Assembly: GCA_023416855.1 (NCBI GenBank)
Contig: JAEZGU010000230.1
Coordinates: 1-7,510, forward strand
Source: Bacillota bacterium
GTDB taxonomy: Bacteria; Bacillota; Clostridia; Tissierellales; Sedimentibacteraceae
Reading direction: 5' to 3'
Length of the DNA: 7,510 bases
The notes below the pieces were generated by a model. The model did no database searches. It was not told the DNA's origin and worked only from the letters and a program-made list of their open reading frames with translations. Shown one piece after another: positions 1-6,352 of this stretch. Numbering within the stretch: the stretch's first letter is position 1; each line of letters begins with the position of its first letter. The translations under genes and the position numbers were made by a program.

Positions 1-375
1 GAACAATCAGGACACATAATATTTCTTGATTACAATACTACCGGTGACGGACTTCTTACAGCATTACAACTATTAAGTGTTATGAAGGAGAAAAACACTA
101 AGCTTTCAGAACTTGCAGGCATTATGAGGGTAATGCCCCAAACTTTGGTGAATGCTCATGTTTCTCCCGAAAAGAAAAATGCATATTTAGAAGACGAAAT
201 AATAAAAAATAAAATACAGGAAATTGAAAATCATTTTAGTGGAAAAGGCAGAGTACTTATTAGACCTTCGGGAACTGAACCAATGGTTAGAGTTATGATC
301 GAAGGCGAAAATCAATCTGAATTAGATATGTATGCTAATGAATTAGCTAAACTGATAGAAGAACGCCTTAAATAA
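1..375 (+). CDS. glmM: Phosphoglucosamine mutase GlmM, C-terminal part (5' end outside window)
   Basis: The frame is open from base 1 and ends at TAA 373-375, giving 124 residues of a protein normally about 445-450 long, so roughly the first 320 residues are missing. GlmM interconverts glucosamine-6-phosphate and glucosamine-1-phosphate in the cytoplasm, on the route to UDP-GlcNAc and peptidoglycan. The fragment opens with EQSGHIIF, which matches the sugar-binding GGEQSGH loop of the family, followed by TTGDGLLTALQLL, typical of bacterial GlmM. The phosphate-binding signature RPSGTEPMVRVMIEG starts at fragment residue 88. No strong hairpin with a T-run follows the stop, and the next gene converges after only 25 bases. 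Phosphomannomutase/phosphoglucomutase relatives share the fold, but this combination of motifs is characteristic of GlmM. Confidence 0.95.
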   Translation, partial: EQSGHIIFLDYNTTGDGLLTALQLLSVMKEKNTKLSELAGIMRVMPQTLVNAHVSPEKKNAYLEDEIIKNKIQEIENHFSGKGRVLIRPSGTEPMVRVMIEGENQSELDMYANELAKLIEERLK

Positions 376-400
376 CAATAACCGCCTATCAACCGCATAT

Positions 401-910
401 CTATTGCCTATCAATCGAAAATGGTATTTCCATATAAGGAACATAAATAAATTTTTCTTTTGGTTGGTGATAAACTACTATAGATTTTAGTGTATATTCA
501 GGGCAAGGAATTAATTTGATTTCTGCCCCTTTTTTTACTGCTTCTATGTCGATTAATCTTTTAGGGCGTTGCTTTACTATTGTTAAATGAGGTGTATATC
601 CTCTTTTTTCTTTTTCTAAGCTTAGCTTATCATATATATTCTCGTATAAATCGATCAGTTCATTAGAAATCACGTTAACATAAAGAACCCTATTGCCAAA
701 TTGCCCCAACCTGTTAAGTTTAATTTTAAATGGTTTTGTATTTTTGCATACTTCAATTAAGTCCTTTATAAAATAATCTTCATCAGGAAGTGCAGGTGGA
801 GGTACAATTGTAATGTGCGGCTCTGTTGTTAGAAATTTGAACTGAGCACGTAGCATTTCTATTTTGTTCTTATATGAGTTTGGTATGGATGCACCAATAA
901 AATATTTCAT
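401..910 (-). CDS. 2H phosphoesterase (2'-5' RNA ligase family) protein
   Basis: This 169-residue protein has the two HxTx motifs that define the 2H phosphoesterase superfamily: H32-I-T34-I and H108-L-T110-I, about 75 residues apart. The length and layout resemble small Firmicutes members such as B. subtilis YjcG. The family acts on 2',5' or cyclic phosphodiester bonds in RNA or nucleotides, but the substrate of this subgroup is not known, so no reaction is assigned. I place the start at ATG 910: a GGAG lies 8 bases upstream, while the in-frame TTG at 916 is only 2-3 bases from that site. The gene is convergent with glmM and divergent from the VTT-domain gene. No signal peptide is seen, so it is probably cytoplasmic. 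Confidence 0.85.
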   Translation of the reverse strand: MKYFIGASIPNSYKNKIEMLRAQFKFLTTEPHITIVPPPALPDEDYFIKDLIEVCKNTKPFKIKLNRLGQFGNRVLYVNVISNELIDLYENIYDKLSLEKEKRGYTPHLTIVKQRPKRLIDIEAVKKGAEIKLIPCPEYTLKSIVVYHQPKEKFIYVPYMEIPFSIDRQ

Positions 911-962
911 ATACAATTCTCCATAATTTCTTTATTGTATTATTTTTAAAAATATCATGCCT

Positions 963-987
963 ATTATACCTTAAATAAGGGTATAAT
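963..987. promoter_or_regulatory. Inverted repeat with back-to-back -10-like boxes (divergent promoter region)
   Basis: ATTATACC (963-970) and GGTATAAT (980-987) are perfect 8-bp inverted repeats separated by 9 bases. The right arm holds TATAAT on the plus strand (982-987), 28 bases before the VTT gene start. The left arm holds TATAAT on the minus strand (968-963), 52 bases before the 2H gene start. Matching -35 boxes are poor on both sides (TTTAAT at 991-986 on the minus strand with 17-bp spacing; nothing good on the plus strand). The assignment is inferred from the -10 boxes and the symmetry; it could also be an operator. Confidence 0.45.
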
Positions 988-1015
988 TAAACTAAATTAT
1001 TTATAGGGTTATTTA

Positions 1016-1570
1016 ATGGATGAAATTTTAGAGATAGTATTAAAAAATGTTGAAGCAGGAGGACCGATAGCTGGTATTTTATTCCCAATTATCGAGGCAT
1101 TTCTTCCTATATTACCTTTAATCGCTTTTGTAATAATCAATGTAGCATCATTCGGCTTTTTCTATGGATACTTATATTCATGGATAGGAAACTGCATTGG
1201 TTCATTTTTGTTGTTTTTATTTATACGAAAGGTTGGTGGGAAAAAGTTTGAATTAAAAATAAAACAAAGCAAATACAAAAACACTTTAGAGAAAATAAAG
1301 AAAAAGAATATGACAGTTATGTTTTTTTTATATTGTTTTCCGTTTGCACCATCCTTTTTAATAAGCGGAACAGCAGCATTGGCAAATATGAATACTAAAA
1401 AATTCTTAATAATTTTACTTCCATCAAAATTTGTTATGATGCTATCTCTGGCATTTATAGGAGAAAATATAAGCTCTTTTATTGAAAATCCAATTAAATC
1501 TATTCTGTACATTATATTTATTTTGTTTATTAATTATATAAGCAAAAAGTTGTTTGATAAATTTCAGTGA
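1016..1570 (+). CDS. VTT-domain (DedA / TVP38-TMEM64 family) membrane protein
   Basis: This is a 184-residue, strongly hydrophobic protein with hallmarks of the VTT (SNARE-associated) fold. It has an acidic-proline re-entrant motif E27-x3-P31-x2-P34, glycines G47 and G51 then G58 and G62, and R71 after the second hydrophobic stretch. After a basic loop (residues about 76-98) come P109-x2-P112, SGTA (117-120) and another long membrane stretch to about 148. A final membrane segment covers about 158-175. Family members (B. subtilis YtxB/YqeD type, DedA, eukaryotic TMEM41/64) are inner-membrane proteins linked to lipid scrambling or undecaprenyl-phosphate transport; the role of this one is unknown. 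The start ATG has only a weak AGGG site (1005-1008) 7 bases upstream. No clear terminator is seen in the gap after it. Confidence 0.8.
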   Translation: MDEILEIVLKNVEAGGPIAGILFPIIEAFLPILPLIAFVIINVASFGFFYGYLYSWIGNCIGSFLLFLFIRKVGGKKFELKIKQSKYKNTLEKIKKKNMTVMFFLYCFPFAPSFLISGTAALANMNTKKFLIILLPSKFVMMLSLAFIGENISSFIENPIKSILYIIFILFINYISKKLFDKFQ

Positions 1571-1684
1571 CTGTTTCCTTTACATAGTTTAACTAAATTC
1601 TAATGATTCGTTAATAATCTATTTATGCAGTATTAAAATATTTTTTTCATAATTGTATTATTACATTTTGTGATTGGAGAAATT

Positions 1685-2260
1685 ATGAAAAAAATATATA
1701 TTGTACTTACAAAAACTAATACAGTACTATCAAGAATTATAAGTGTTATAAAGAATGATGATTATACACATTCATCTATATCTCTAAATAAGGATTTAAA
1801 TAGTATGTATAGTTTTGGAAGAAAAAACAGCTACAATCCATTTGTTGGACGCTTTGTTGAAGAAAATTTAGATAAAGGGGTTTATGGATGGCATAGAAAT
1901 TTAAAAGGAATGGTTTTAGAAATAGAAGTAACAGCTGAACAATATGAAAGAGCAGAGAAATTACTTAATGAATTTATTTTTAATAGTGACAATTACAAAT
2001 ATAATTATATTGGACTAATTAATAGCTTATTTAATAAAGAAAAATATTATGATGATAGGTTTTTATGTTCTGAGTTTGTTTATTATATCCTTAATAAAAT
2101 TGGAGCAGCTAATTTGAATAAATCCAGAAATCTTGTACGACCACAGGATTTTTTAAAATTAAAAAGCAATATAATATTTGAAGGAAACTTAAAAAATTCA
2201 AAATGGTCTAAAAATAAAGAACATTCATTTAATATTATACCAAAATTCCAAAGTATATAA
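1685..2260 (+). CDS. Permuted NlpC/P60 (YiiX-like, papain-fold) family protein
   Basis: This 191-residue protein fits the circularly permuted NlpC/P60 (YaeF/YiiX) group. In that group the catalytic histidine comes first and the cysteine nucleophile late. The visible candidates are H29 in Y-T-H-S-S-I-S-L and C128 in F-L-C-S-E-F-V-Y-Y-I-L. Members are thiol hydrolases or acyltransferases acting on amide or ester bonds; the substrate here is unknown. The N-terminus (KKIYIVLTKTNTVLSRII) has no convincing signal peptide or lipobox, so a cytoplasmic or membrane-surface location is likely. I chose ATG 1685 because GGAGA (1676-1680) sits 4 bases upstream; a GTG at 1670 would place that site inside the gene. 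Base composition is more AT-rich than the hut genes and lysine/asparagine use is high. It ends 70 bases before the MerR gene. Confidence 0.72.
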   Translation: MKKIYIVLTKTNTVLSRIISVIKNDDYTHSSISLNKDLNSMYSFGRKNSYNPFVGRFVEENLDKGVYGWHRNLKGMVLEIEVTAEQYERAEKLLNEFIFNSDNYKYNYIGLINSLFNKEKYYDDRFLCSEFVYYILNKIGAANLNKSRNLVRPQDFLKLKSNIIFEGNLKNSKWSKNKEHSFNIIPKFQSI

Positions 2261-2277
2261 AATTTTTCAAATAACTA

Positions 2278-2308
2278 TTGACATTGACGTTGCGTTAAGG
2301 TGTATTCT
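2278..2308 (+). promoter_or_regulatory. MerR-type promoter/operator of the TipA-like regulator
   Basis: A perfect -35 box TTGACA (2278-2283) and a -10 box TATTCT (2303-2308) are separated by 19 bases. This is the over-long spacer typical of promoters that MerR-family activators remodel. Inside the spacer is an imperfect dyad centred on base 2291 (2281-2301), with core half-sites ACG (2287-2289) and CGT (2293-2295); 7 of the 9 base pairs match. The regulator gene starts 22 bases after the -10 box, so autoregulation is the natural inference. Confidence 0.8.
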
Positions 2309-2330
2309 TTATATGTAAGGAGGAGTCAAC

Positions 2331-3092
2331 ATGGAATATACAATTAAAAAATTAAGCAATTTAGCAGGAATCAGTACACGAACATTAAGATACTATGATG
2401 AAATTGATTTATTAAAGCCGGCAAGAATCAATTCATCAGGATATCGAATATATGGTCAAGCTGAGCTAAATATGCTACAGCAAATATTGTTTTACAGAGA
2501 ATTAGGTGTTGGCTTAGATGAAATAAAAGAAATAATGTCTTCACCTGAATACAGCGAAGTAAAGGCTCTTAAACAGCATTATGATGAACTCCTTGCAAGA
2601 AGACACCAATTAGACATTTTAATTGGTAATGTTGAAAAAACAATTTTAAGTAAGGAAGGTATAATAAAAATGAGCGATAAAGAAAAATTTGAAGGATTTA
2701 AGAAAAAATTAGTAGATGAAAATGAAATAAAATATGGTAAAGAAATTAGAGAAAAATATGGTGAAGAAACTGTTGAAAAATCAAATCAACAATTTAGAAA
2801 TATGACTGAAGAACAATATAAGGAATTAGAGAGTTTAGGCAATTCAGTTTTAGAAACATTAAAGCAAGCCTATGCTACAGGAGATCCATCGGGAGAGCTT
2901 GGACAGAAAGCTGCAGATTTGCATGCAAAATGGATTTCATTTTGTTGGGGCAGATATGATAAGGAAGCTCACGCTAATTTAACACAAATGTACGTGGACG
3001 ATGAAAGATTCAAAGCATATTATGACAATGAACAACCGGGTTGTGCTGAGTTCTTAAGAGATGCAGTGAAAATATACACAGAAAGAAATTAA
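2331..3092 (+). CDS. MerR-family transcriptional regulator with TipAS domain (TipA/Mta-like)
   Basis: This 253-residue cytoplasmic activator has the same length as Streptomyces TipAL. Residues 1-70 form the MerR winged helix-turn-helix: YTIKKLSNLAGIS, then R17-TLRYYDEIDLLKP and GYRIY. Residues about 75-110 form the dimerising coiled coil. Residues about 114-253 are the TipAS antibiotic-recognition domain, recognisable from MTEEQYKE, the HAKWISF region and the C-terminal YYDNEQPGCAEFLRDA block. TipAS domains bind bulky amphipathic drugs (thiopeptides in TipA; Mta of B. subtilis activates multidrug efflux genes). The ligand here is unknown; cysteines are present at 205 and 238. The start is supported by AGGAGG (2318-2323) 7 bases upstream. 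No efflux pump or other obvious target is adjacent; the only clearly matching operator in the window is its own. A strong terminator follows. Confidence 0.92.
   Translation: MEYTIKKLSNLAGISTRTLRYYDEIDLLKPARINSSGYRIYGQAELNMLQQILFYRELGVGLDEIKEIMSSPEYSEVKALKQHYDELLARRHQLDILIGNVEKTILSKEGIIKMSDKEKFEGFKKKLVDENEIKYGKEIREKYGEETVEKSNQQFRNMTEEQYKELESLGNSVLETLKQAYATGDPSGELGQKAADLHAKWISFCWGRYDKEAHANLTQMYVDDERFKAYYDNEQPGCAEFLRDAVKIYTERN
2652..2672 (+). promoter_or_regulatory. Candidate internal ribosome binding site and start for a separate TipAS domain
   Basis: AAGGAAGG (2652-2659) lies 10 bases before an in-frame ATG at 2670, which is residue 114 of the regulator and the border between the coiled coil and the TipAS domain. 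Translation from it would give a 140-residue free TipAS domain. In Streptomyces tipA the equivalent 144-residue TipAS is made from an internal start and is known to sequester the drug. The spacing is slightly long, so this is a candidate only. Confidence 0.4.
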
Positions 3093-3115
3093 TAACAATT
3101 TAATTATTCATTGAT

Positions 3116-3166
3116 AAATTCCTCAACTTATTATATTATTTTTATATAAGCTTGAGGAATTTTTTT
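3116..3166 (+). terminator. Intrinsic terminator of the MerR-family gene
   Basis: An 11-bp perfect stem pairs AAATTCCTCAA (3116-3126) with TTGAGGAATTT (3152-3162). It is extended inward by CTTA/TAAG (3127-3130 with 3147-3150) past one bulged C at 3151. The second arm runs into a T-tract ending at 3166. It begins 24 bases after the regulator's stop codon and should isolate the regulator from the hut operon. Confidence 0.88.
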
Positions 3167-3187
3167 AATTGGTTAAATACTAAAAAA

Positions 3188-3217
3188 ATTAGGCCCTACA
3201 CGTACGTAAGACCTAAT
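3188..3217. repeat. Imperfect inverted repeat in the regulator-hut intergenic region
   Basis: ATTAGG (3188-3193) pairs with CCTAAT (3212-3217). After a C-A mismatch the stem continues with C-G, a second mismatch and TAC/GTA (3197-3199 with 3206-3208) around the self-complementary ACGTACGT (3200-3207). On the minus strand it would be followed by seven Ts (3188-3182), resembling a terminator for leftward transcription; on the plus strand no T-run follows. No leftward gene is seen that would need it. The function is unknown. Confidence 0.5.
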
Positions 3218-3253
3218 AGATATTTATAAAAAAACAAGGGGGAGAGGGTATTA

Positions 3254-3289
3254 TTAATAAGTTGTACTTATTAACTATAAATTTATTAT
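3254..3289 (+). promoter_or_regulatory. Candidate hutU promoter overlapped by an operator-like dyad
   Basis: TTAATAAGT (3254-3262) and ACTTATTAA (3266-3274) form a perfect 9-bp inverted repeat with a 3-base centre, the shape of an operator for a dimeric repressor or activator. The sequence TTGTAC (3262-3267) at the centre could serve as a -35 box for TATTAT (3284-3289) at 16-bp spacing. The -35 match is only partial, so the promoter is tentative; the dyad itself is certain. No candidate regulator gene for it is in the window apart from the MerR protein, whose own site looks different. Confidence 0.5.
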
Positions 3290-3306
3290 AAATAATAAAG
3301 CTTTAA

Positions 3307-3331
3307 CTAATCTTAAGATTAGACTTTTTTT
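3307..3331 (+). terminator. Palindrome with T-run in the hutU leader (attenuator or operator)
   Basis: CTAATCTTAAGATTAG (3307-3322) is a perfect 16-bp palindrome. As RNA it forms a 6-bp stem with a UUAA loop, followed after two bases by seven Ts (3325-3331). It lies downstream of the candidate hutU promoter and 47 bases before the hutU start, so it could be a leader terminator controlled by antitermination. The stem is short and AT-rich, so a DNA operator is an equal alternative. Confidence 0.45.
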
Positions 3332-3378
3332 CGAATAAAGTGTTTATGATAAAATTAATGATAAATGGAGGCGTATAT

Positions 3379-5400
3379 ATGAATAATTTAGACATTTCAA
3401 ATGCAATGACCATTAAATTAGATGATGTTCTTCCTGAATATCCTAAATTTAAGGATAATGTAAGGAGAGCACCAAAAAGAGAGCTTACACTAAATGAAAG
3501 AGAAATAAAGCTTGCATTAAAAAATGCTTTAAGGTATGTACCTGAAAGCTTGCACGAAAAATTAGCTCCTGAATTTTTAGAAGAATTAATGACAAGAGGC
3601 AGAATCTACGGTTATAGATTTATGCCAAAGGAAAGAATTTATGGGAAGCCTATAGATGAATACAAAGGAAAATGTATTGAAGGCAAGGCTTTTCAGGTAA
3701 TGATAGACAATAACTTAGATCATGAAGTAGCTCTTTATCCTTATGAGTTAGTTACATACGGTGAAACCGGTCAAGTGTGTCAAAATTGGATGCAATATCA
3801 ACTTTTGAAAAAATATTTAGAACAATTGACAGATGAGCAAACTCTTACTGTTATGTCCGGTCATCCATTAGGACTGTTTAAATCTCATAAAAACAGTCCA
3901 CGAGTAATAATATCAAATGGTTTAATGATTGGAATGTTTGATAATCCTGAGGATTGGGCTAAAGCAACTGCAATGGGATGTTCAAGCTACGGACAGATGA
4001 CTGCCGGGGGTTGGATGTATATAGGACCACAAGGAATTGTTCATGGAACATTTAATACATTAATCAATGCAGGAAGAAAAGAATTAGGAATACCTAATGA
4101 TAAGGATTTAGCAGGACATTTATTTATTACATCAGGCCTTGGAGGAATGAGTGGTGCTCAGCCAAAAGCAATTGAAATAGCTAATGGAGTGGGAATCATT
4201 GCGGAAGTTGACTATTCAAGAATTGAAACAAGACTTAGCCAAGGATGGGTATCTGTTGTTACCGATAACTTAGAAGAAGCGTTTAAAATAGCATATGAAT
4301 ATAAAAATAAAAAACAGACTATATCGATTGCATATCATGGAAATATAGTTGATTTGTTGGAATATGCAGTAAATAATAATATACATATAGATTTATTATC
4401 TGATCAAACATCATGCCATGTGCCATATGATGGAGGATATTGTCCTAAAGGATTAACGTTTGAAGAAAGAACGGAAATGTTGAATACTAACAAAGAGAAG
4501 TTTGTGGAATTAGTTGATAGATCTTTGGCTGAACACTATAGAGCTGTTAAAACATTAGTTGATAGAGGAACATATTTCTTTGACTATGGCAATGCTTTTA
4601 TGAAAGCGGTATTTGATGCTGGAATAAAGGAAATTGCTAAGAATGGCGTAGATACAAGCGAAGGATTTATTTTCCCTTCCTATGTAGAGGACATAATGGG
4701 ACCTATGTTATTCGATTATGGATATGGACCATTTAGATGGGTTTGCTTAAGTGGCAAGGAAGAAGATTTAAGAAAGACGGACCATGCAGCTATGTCAGTT
4801 ATAAATCCTGATAGGAGAGGACAGGACAGAGATAATTACATATGGATTAGGGATGCAGAAAAAAACAAATTAGTTGTAGGTACTAAAGCAAGAATACTTT
4901 ATCAAGATGCACTTGGTAGAAGAGATATAGCTTTAAAGTTTAACGAAATGGTAAGAAATAAAGAAATAGGACCTGTAATGTTGGGTAGAGATCATCATGA
5001 TACAGGTGGAACAGATTCTCCTTATAGAGAAACGTCCAACATATACGATGGTAGCAATGTAACAGCTGATATGGCAGTTCACTGCTATGCAGGTAATGCC
5101 GCAAGAGGTATGTCGCTGATAGCTCTTCATAATGGTGGTGGGGTTGGTATAAGCAAATCTATTAATGGCGGATTCGGTATGGTGTTGGATGGAAGTGAAA
5201 GAGTTGATGAAATACTTAGGAAATCAATGCCATGGGATACAATGGTAGGAGTTTCAAGACGTTCATGGGCAAGAAATGAACATTCTATTGAAACTACTAT
5301 TGAATATAACAAAATGAACAAAGGGGAAGACCATATAACAATACCTTTTGTTGCAAGTGACGATTTAATAGAAAGAACATTTAAGAATTTTAATAAATAA
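3379..5400 (+). CDS. hutU: Urocanate hydratase (urocanase), long form
   Basis: HutU (EC 4.2.1.49) converts urocanate plus water to 4-imidazolone-5-propanoate in the cytoplasm, the second step of histidine degradation. It uses tightly bound NAD+ as an electrophile. The 673-residue protein is longer than the roughly 555-residue proteobacterial/Bacillus form and fits the 660-680-residue type found in anaerobes. Recognisable blocks are YGQMTAGGWMYIGPQGIVHG, the glycine-rich nucleotide-binding GLGGMSGAQP from about residue 253, SDQTSCH, and a C-terminal NGGGVG...INGGFGMVLDGSERVDE block. C456 in the FRWVCLSG block probably corresponds to the active-site cysteine (C410 in the Pseudomonas enzyme); that match is by motif position only. 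I chose ATG 3379 because GGAGG (3367-3371) lies 7 bases upstream; the frame stays open back to GTG 3340 without support. It is the first gene of the operon, and ftcD follows after 11 bases. Confidence 0.97.
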   Translation: MNNLDISNAMTIKLDDVLPEYPKFKDNVRRAPKRELTLNEREIKLALKNALRYVPESLHEKLAPEFLEELMTRGRIYGYRFMPKERIYGKPIDEYKGKCIEGKAFQVMIDNNLDHEVALYPYELVTYGETGQVCQNWMQYQLLKKYLEQLTDEQTLTVMSGHPLGLFKSHKNSPRVIISNGLMIGMFDNPEDWAKATAMGCSSYGQMTAGGWMYIGPQGIVHGTFNTLINAGRKELGIPNDKDLAGHLFITSGLGGMSGAQPKAIEIANGVGIIAEVDYSRIETRLSQGWVSVVTDNLEEAFKIAYEYKNKKQTISIAYHGNIVDLLEYAVNNNIHIDLLSDQTSCHVPYDGGYCPKGLTFEERTEMLNTNKEKFVELVDRSLAEHYRAVKTLVDRGTYFFDYGNAFMKAVFDAGIKEIAKNGVDTSEGFIFPSYVEDIMGPMLFDYGYGPFRWVCLSGKEEDLRKTDHAAMSVINPDRRGQDRDNYIWIRDAEKNKLVVGTKARILYQDALGRRDIALKFNEMVRNKEIGPVMLGRDHHDTGGTDSPYRETSNIYDGSNVTADMAVHCYAGNAARGMSLIALHNGGGVGISKSINGGFGMVLDGSERVDEILRKSMPWDTMVGVSRRSWARNEHSIETTIEYNKMNKGEDHITIPFVASDDLIERTFKNFNK

Positions 5401-5411
5401 TGGAGGAAGAA

Positions 5412-6302
5412 ATGGAAAGAATTGTTGAATGTGTGCCTAATTTTAGTGAAGGTAGAGATTTGCAAAAAATAGAAAAAATACTTGATGTGTTTAGAGGAAG
5501 ACATAATGTGAAGCTTTTGGATTATTCAAGCGATGAAGATCACAATAGGTCTGTTGTTACAATAGTAGGAGAGCCGGATGCATTAAAAATTGCTATGATT
5601 GAAGCGATTGGCAAAGCCGTTGAATTAATAGATTTAACAAAGCATGAAGGTCAGCACCCACGTATGGGAGCAGTAGATGTTATACCATTTATTCCTATAA
5701 GAAATGTAACAGTAGAAGAAGCTGATGCACTTGCTAAGGAAGTAGCAAAAGAAGCAGCTGATATGTATGGATTACCATTTTTCTTATATGAAAAATCGGC
5801 ATCTGCTCCTCACAGAGAGAATCTTGCAAACATTAGAAAAGGCCAATTTGAAGGAATGGCTGAAAAAATGAAGGATGAACAATGGATTCCGGATTTTGGA
5901 CCGAGTACAATGCATCCGACAGCAGGAGTAACAGCAATTGGAGCAAGAATGCCACTTGTTGCTTACAATGTAAACCTTGGAACTGACAACTTAGAAATTG
6001 CTACTAAAATTGCTAAGAATGTAAGATTTATGAATGGTGGATTCAGATATGTAAAAGCACTTGGCATTGAGCTTGAAGATAGAGGTATTGTTCAAGTTTC
6101 AATGAATTTAACTGACTATACAAAATCATCCATATATAGAGTTTTTGAAACTATAAAAATGGAAGCCGAACGATATGGAGTTAATATTGTAGGAAGCGAA
6201 ATAGTTGGATTAGTTCCTTTACAGGCACTTGTTGATACAGCAGATCATTATTTAAGATTGGAGAATTTTAACTTTAATCAAGTGTTGGAGACTCGACTTT
6301 AG
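5412..6302 (+). CDS. ftcD: Glutamate formimidoyltransferase (stand-alone)
   Basis: This enzyme (EC 2.1.2.5) transfers the formimino group of N-formimino-L-glutamate to tetrahydrofolate, giving glutamate and 5-formimino-THF. The protein has 296 residues and corresponds to the transferase half of the vertebrate bifunctional FTCD; the cyclodeaminase half is absent. The N-terminal signature VECVPNFSEG starts at residue 5. HPRMGAVDVIPF begins at H82, the same number as the catalytic histidine described for porcine FTCD. A conserved PTAGVTAIGAR block starts at about residue 169. ATG 5412 is preferred: GGAGG (5402-5406) lies 5 bases upstream. An ATG at 5400 overlaps the hutU stop but would place that site inside the gene. 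The 11-base gap to hutU implies co-transcription. A separate cyclodeaminase (fchA) would be needed to complete the folate step and is not in the window. Confidence 0.95.
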   Translation: MERIVECVPNFSEGRDLQKIEKILDVFRGRHNVKLLDYSSDEDHNRSVVTIVGEPDALKIAMIEAIGKAVELIDLTKHEGQHPRMGAVDVIPFIPIRNVTVEEADALAKEVAKEAADMYGLPFFLYEKSASAPHRENLANIRKGQFEGMAEKMKDEQWIPDFGPSTMHPTAGVTAIGARMPLVAYNVNLGTDNLEIATKIAKNVRFMNGGFRYVKALGIELEDRGIVQVSMNLTDYTKSSIYRVFETIKMEAERYGVNIVGSEIVGLVPLQALVDTADHYLRLENFNFNQVLETRL

Positions 6303-6308
6303 AGGGAA

Positions 6309-6329
6309 GGGGACATGCCAAATGGCCCC
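6309..6329 (+). repeat. Short GC-rich hairpin between ftcD and hutI
   Basis: GGGG (6309-6312) pairs with CCCC (6326-6329), and CAT (6314-6316) pairs with ATG (6322-6324) inside one mismatch, leaving a 5-base loop. It stands out as GC-rich in an AT-rich operon. No T-run follows, so it is not a terminator; it could be an mRNA-stability element or the remnant of a dispersed repeat. Confidence 0.45.
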
Positions 6330-6352
6330 AATTTAAGAGAAGGAGGGAACGT

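Noticed and set aside
376..400. Possible terminator between the convergent glmM and 2H genes
   Set aside because: No inverted repeat with a T-run is visible on either strand in the gap.
384..417. Short direct repeat (GCCTATCAACCG and GCCTATCAATCG) in the glmM-2H gap
   Set aside because: There are only two imperfect 12-base copies, one reaching into the 2H gene end; no array or duplication flanks, so chance is likely.
1162..1512. Open frame on the minus strand inside the VTT-domain gene
   Set aside because: It is the antisense of a clearly coding membrane protein, has no ribosome binding site and resembles no known family.
2660..2665. Perfect TATAAT inside the MerR-family gene as an internal promoter
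   Set aside because: The nearest -35-like TTGAAA (2632-2637) is 22 bases away, and a start just downstream would leave no ribosome binding site for ATG 2670.
3181..3378. T-box or other known riboswitch upstream of hutU
   Set aside because: There is no T-box core sequence, no specifier stem and no conserved riboswitch motif; only simple dyads are present.
4933..5504. Two minus-strand open frames over the end of hutU and start of ftcD
   Set aside because: Both are antisense to strongly conserved enzyme genes and have low-complexity, family-less translations.
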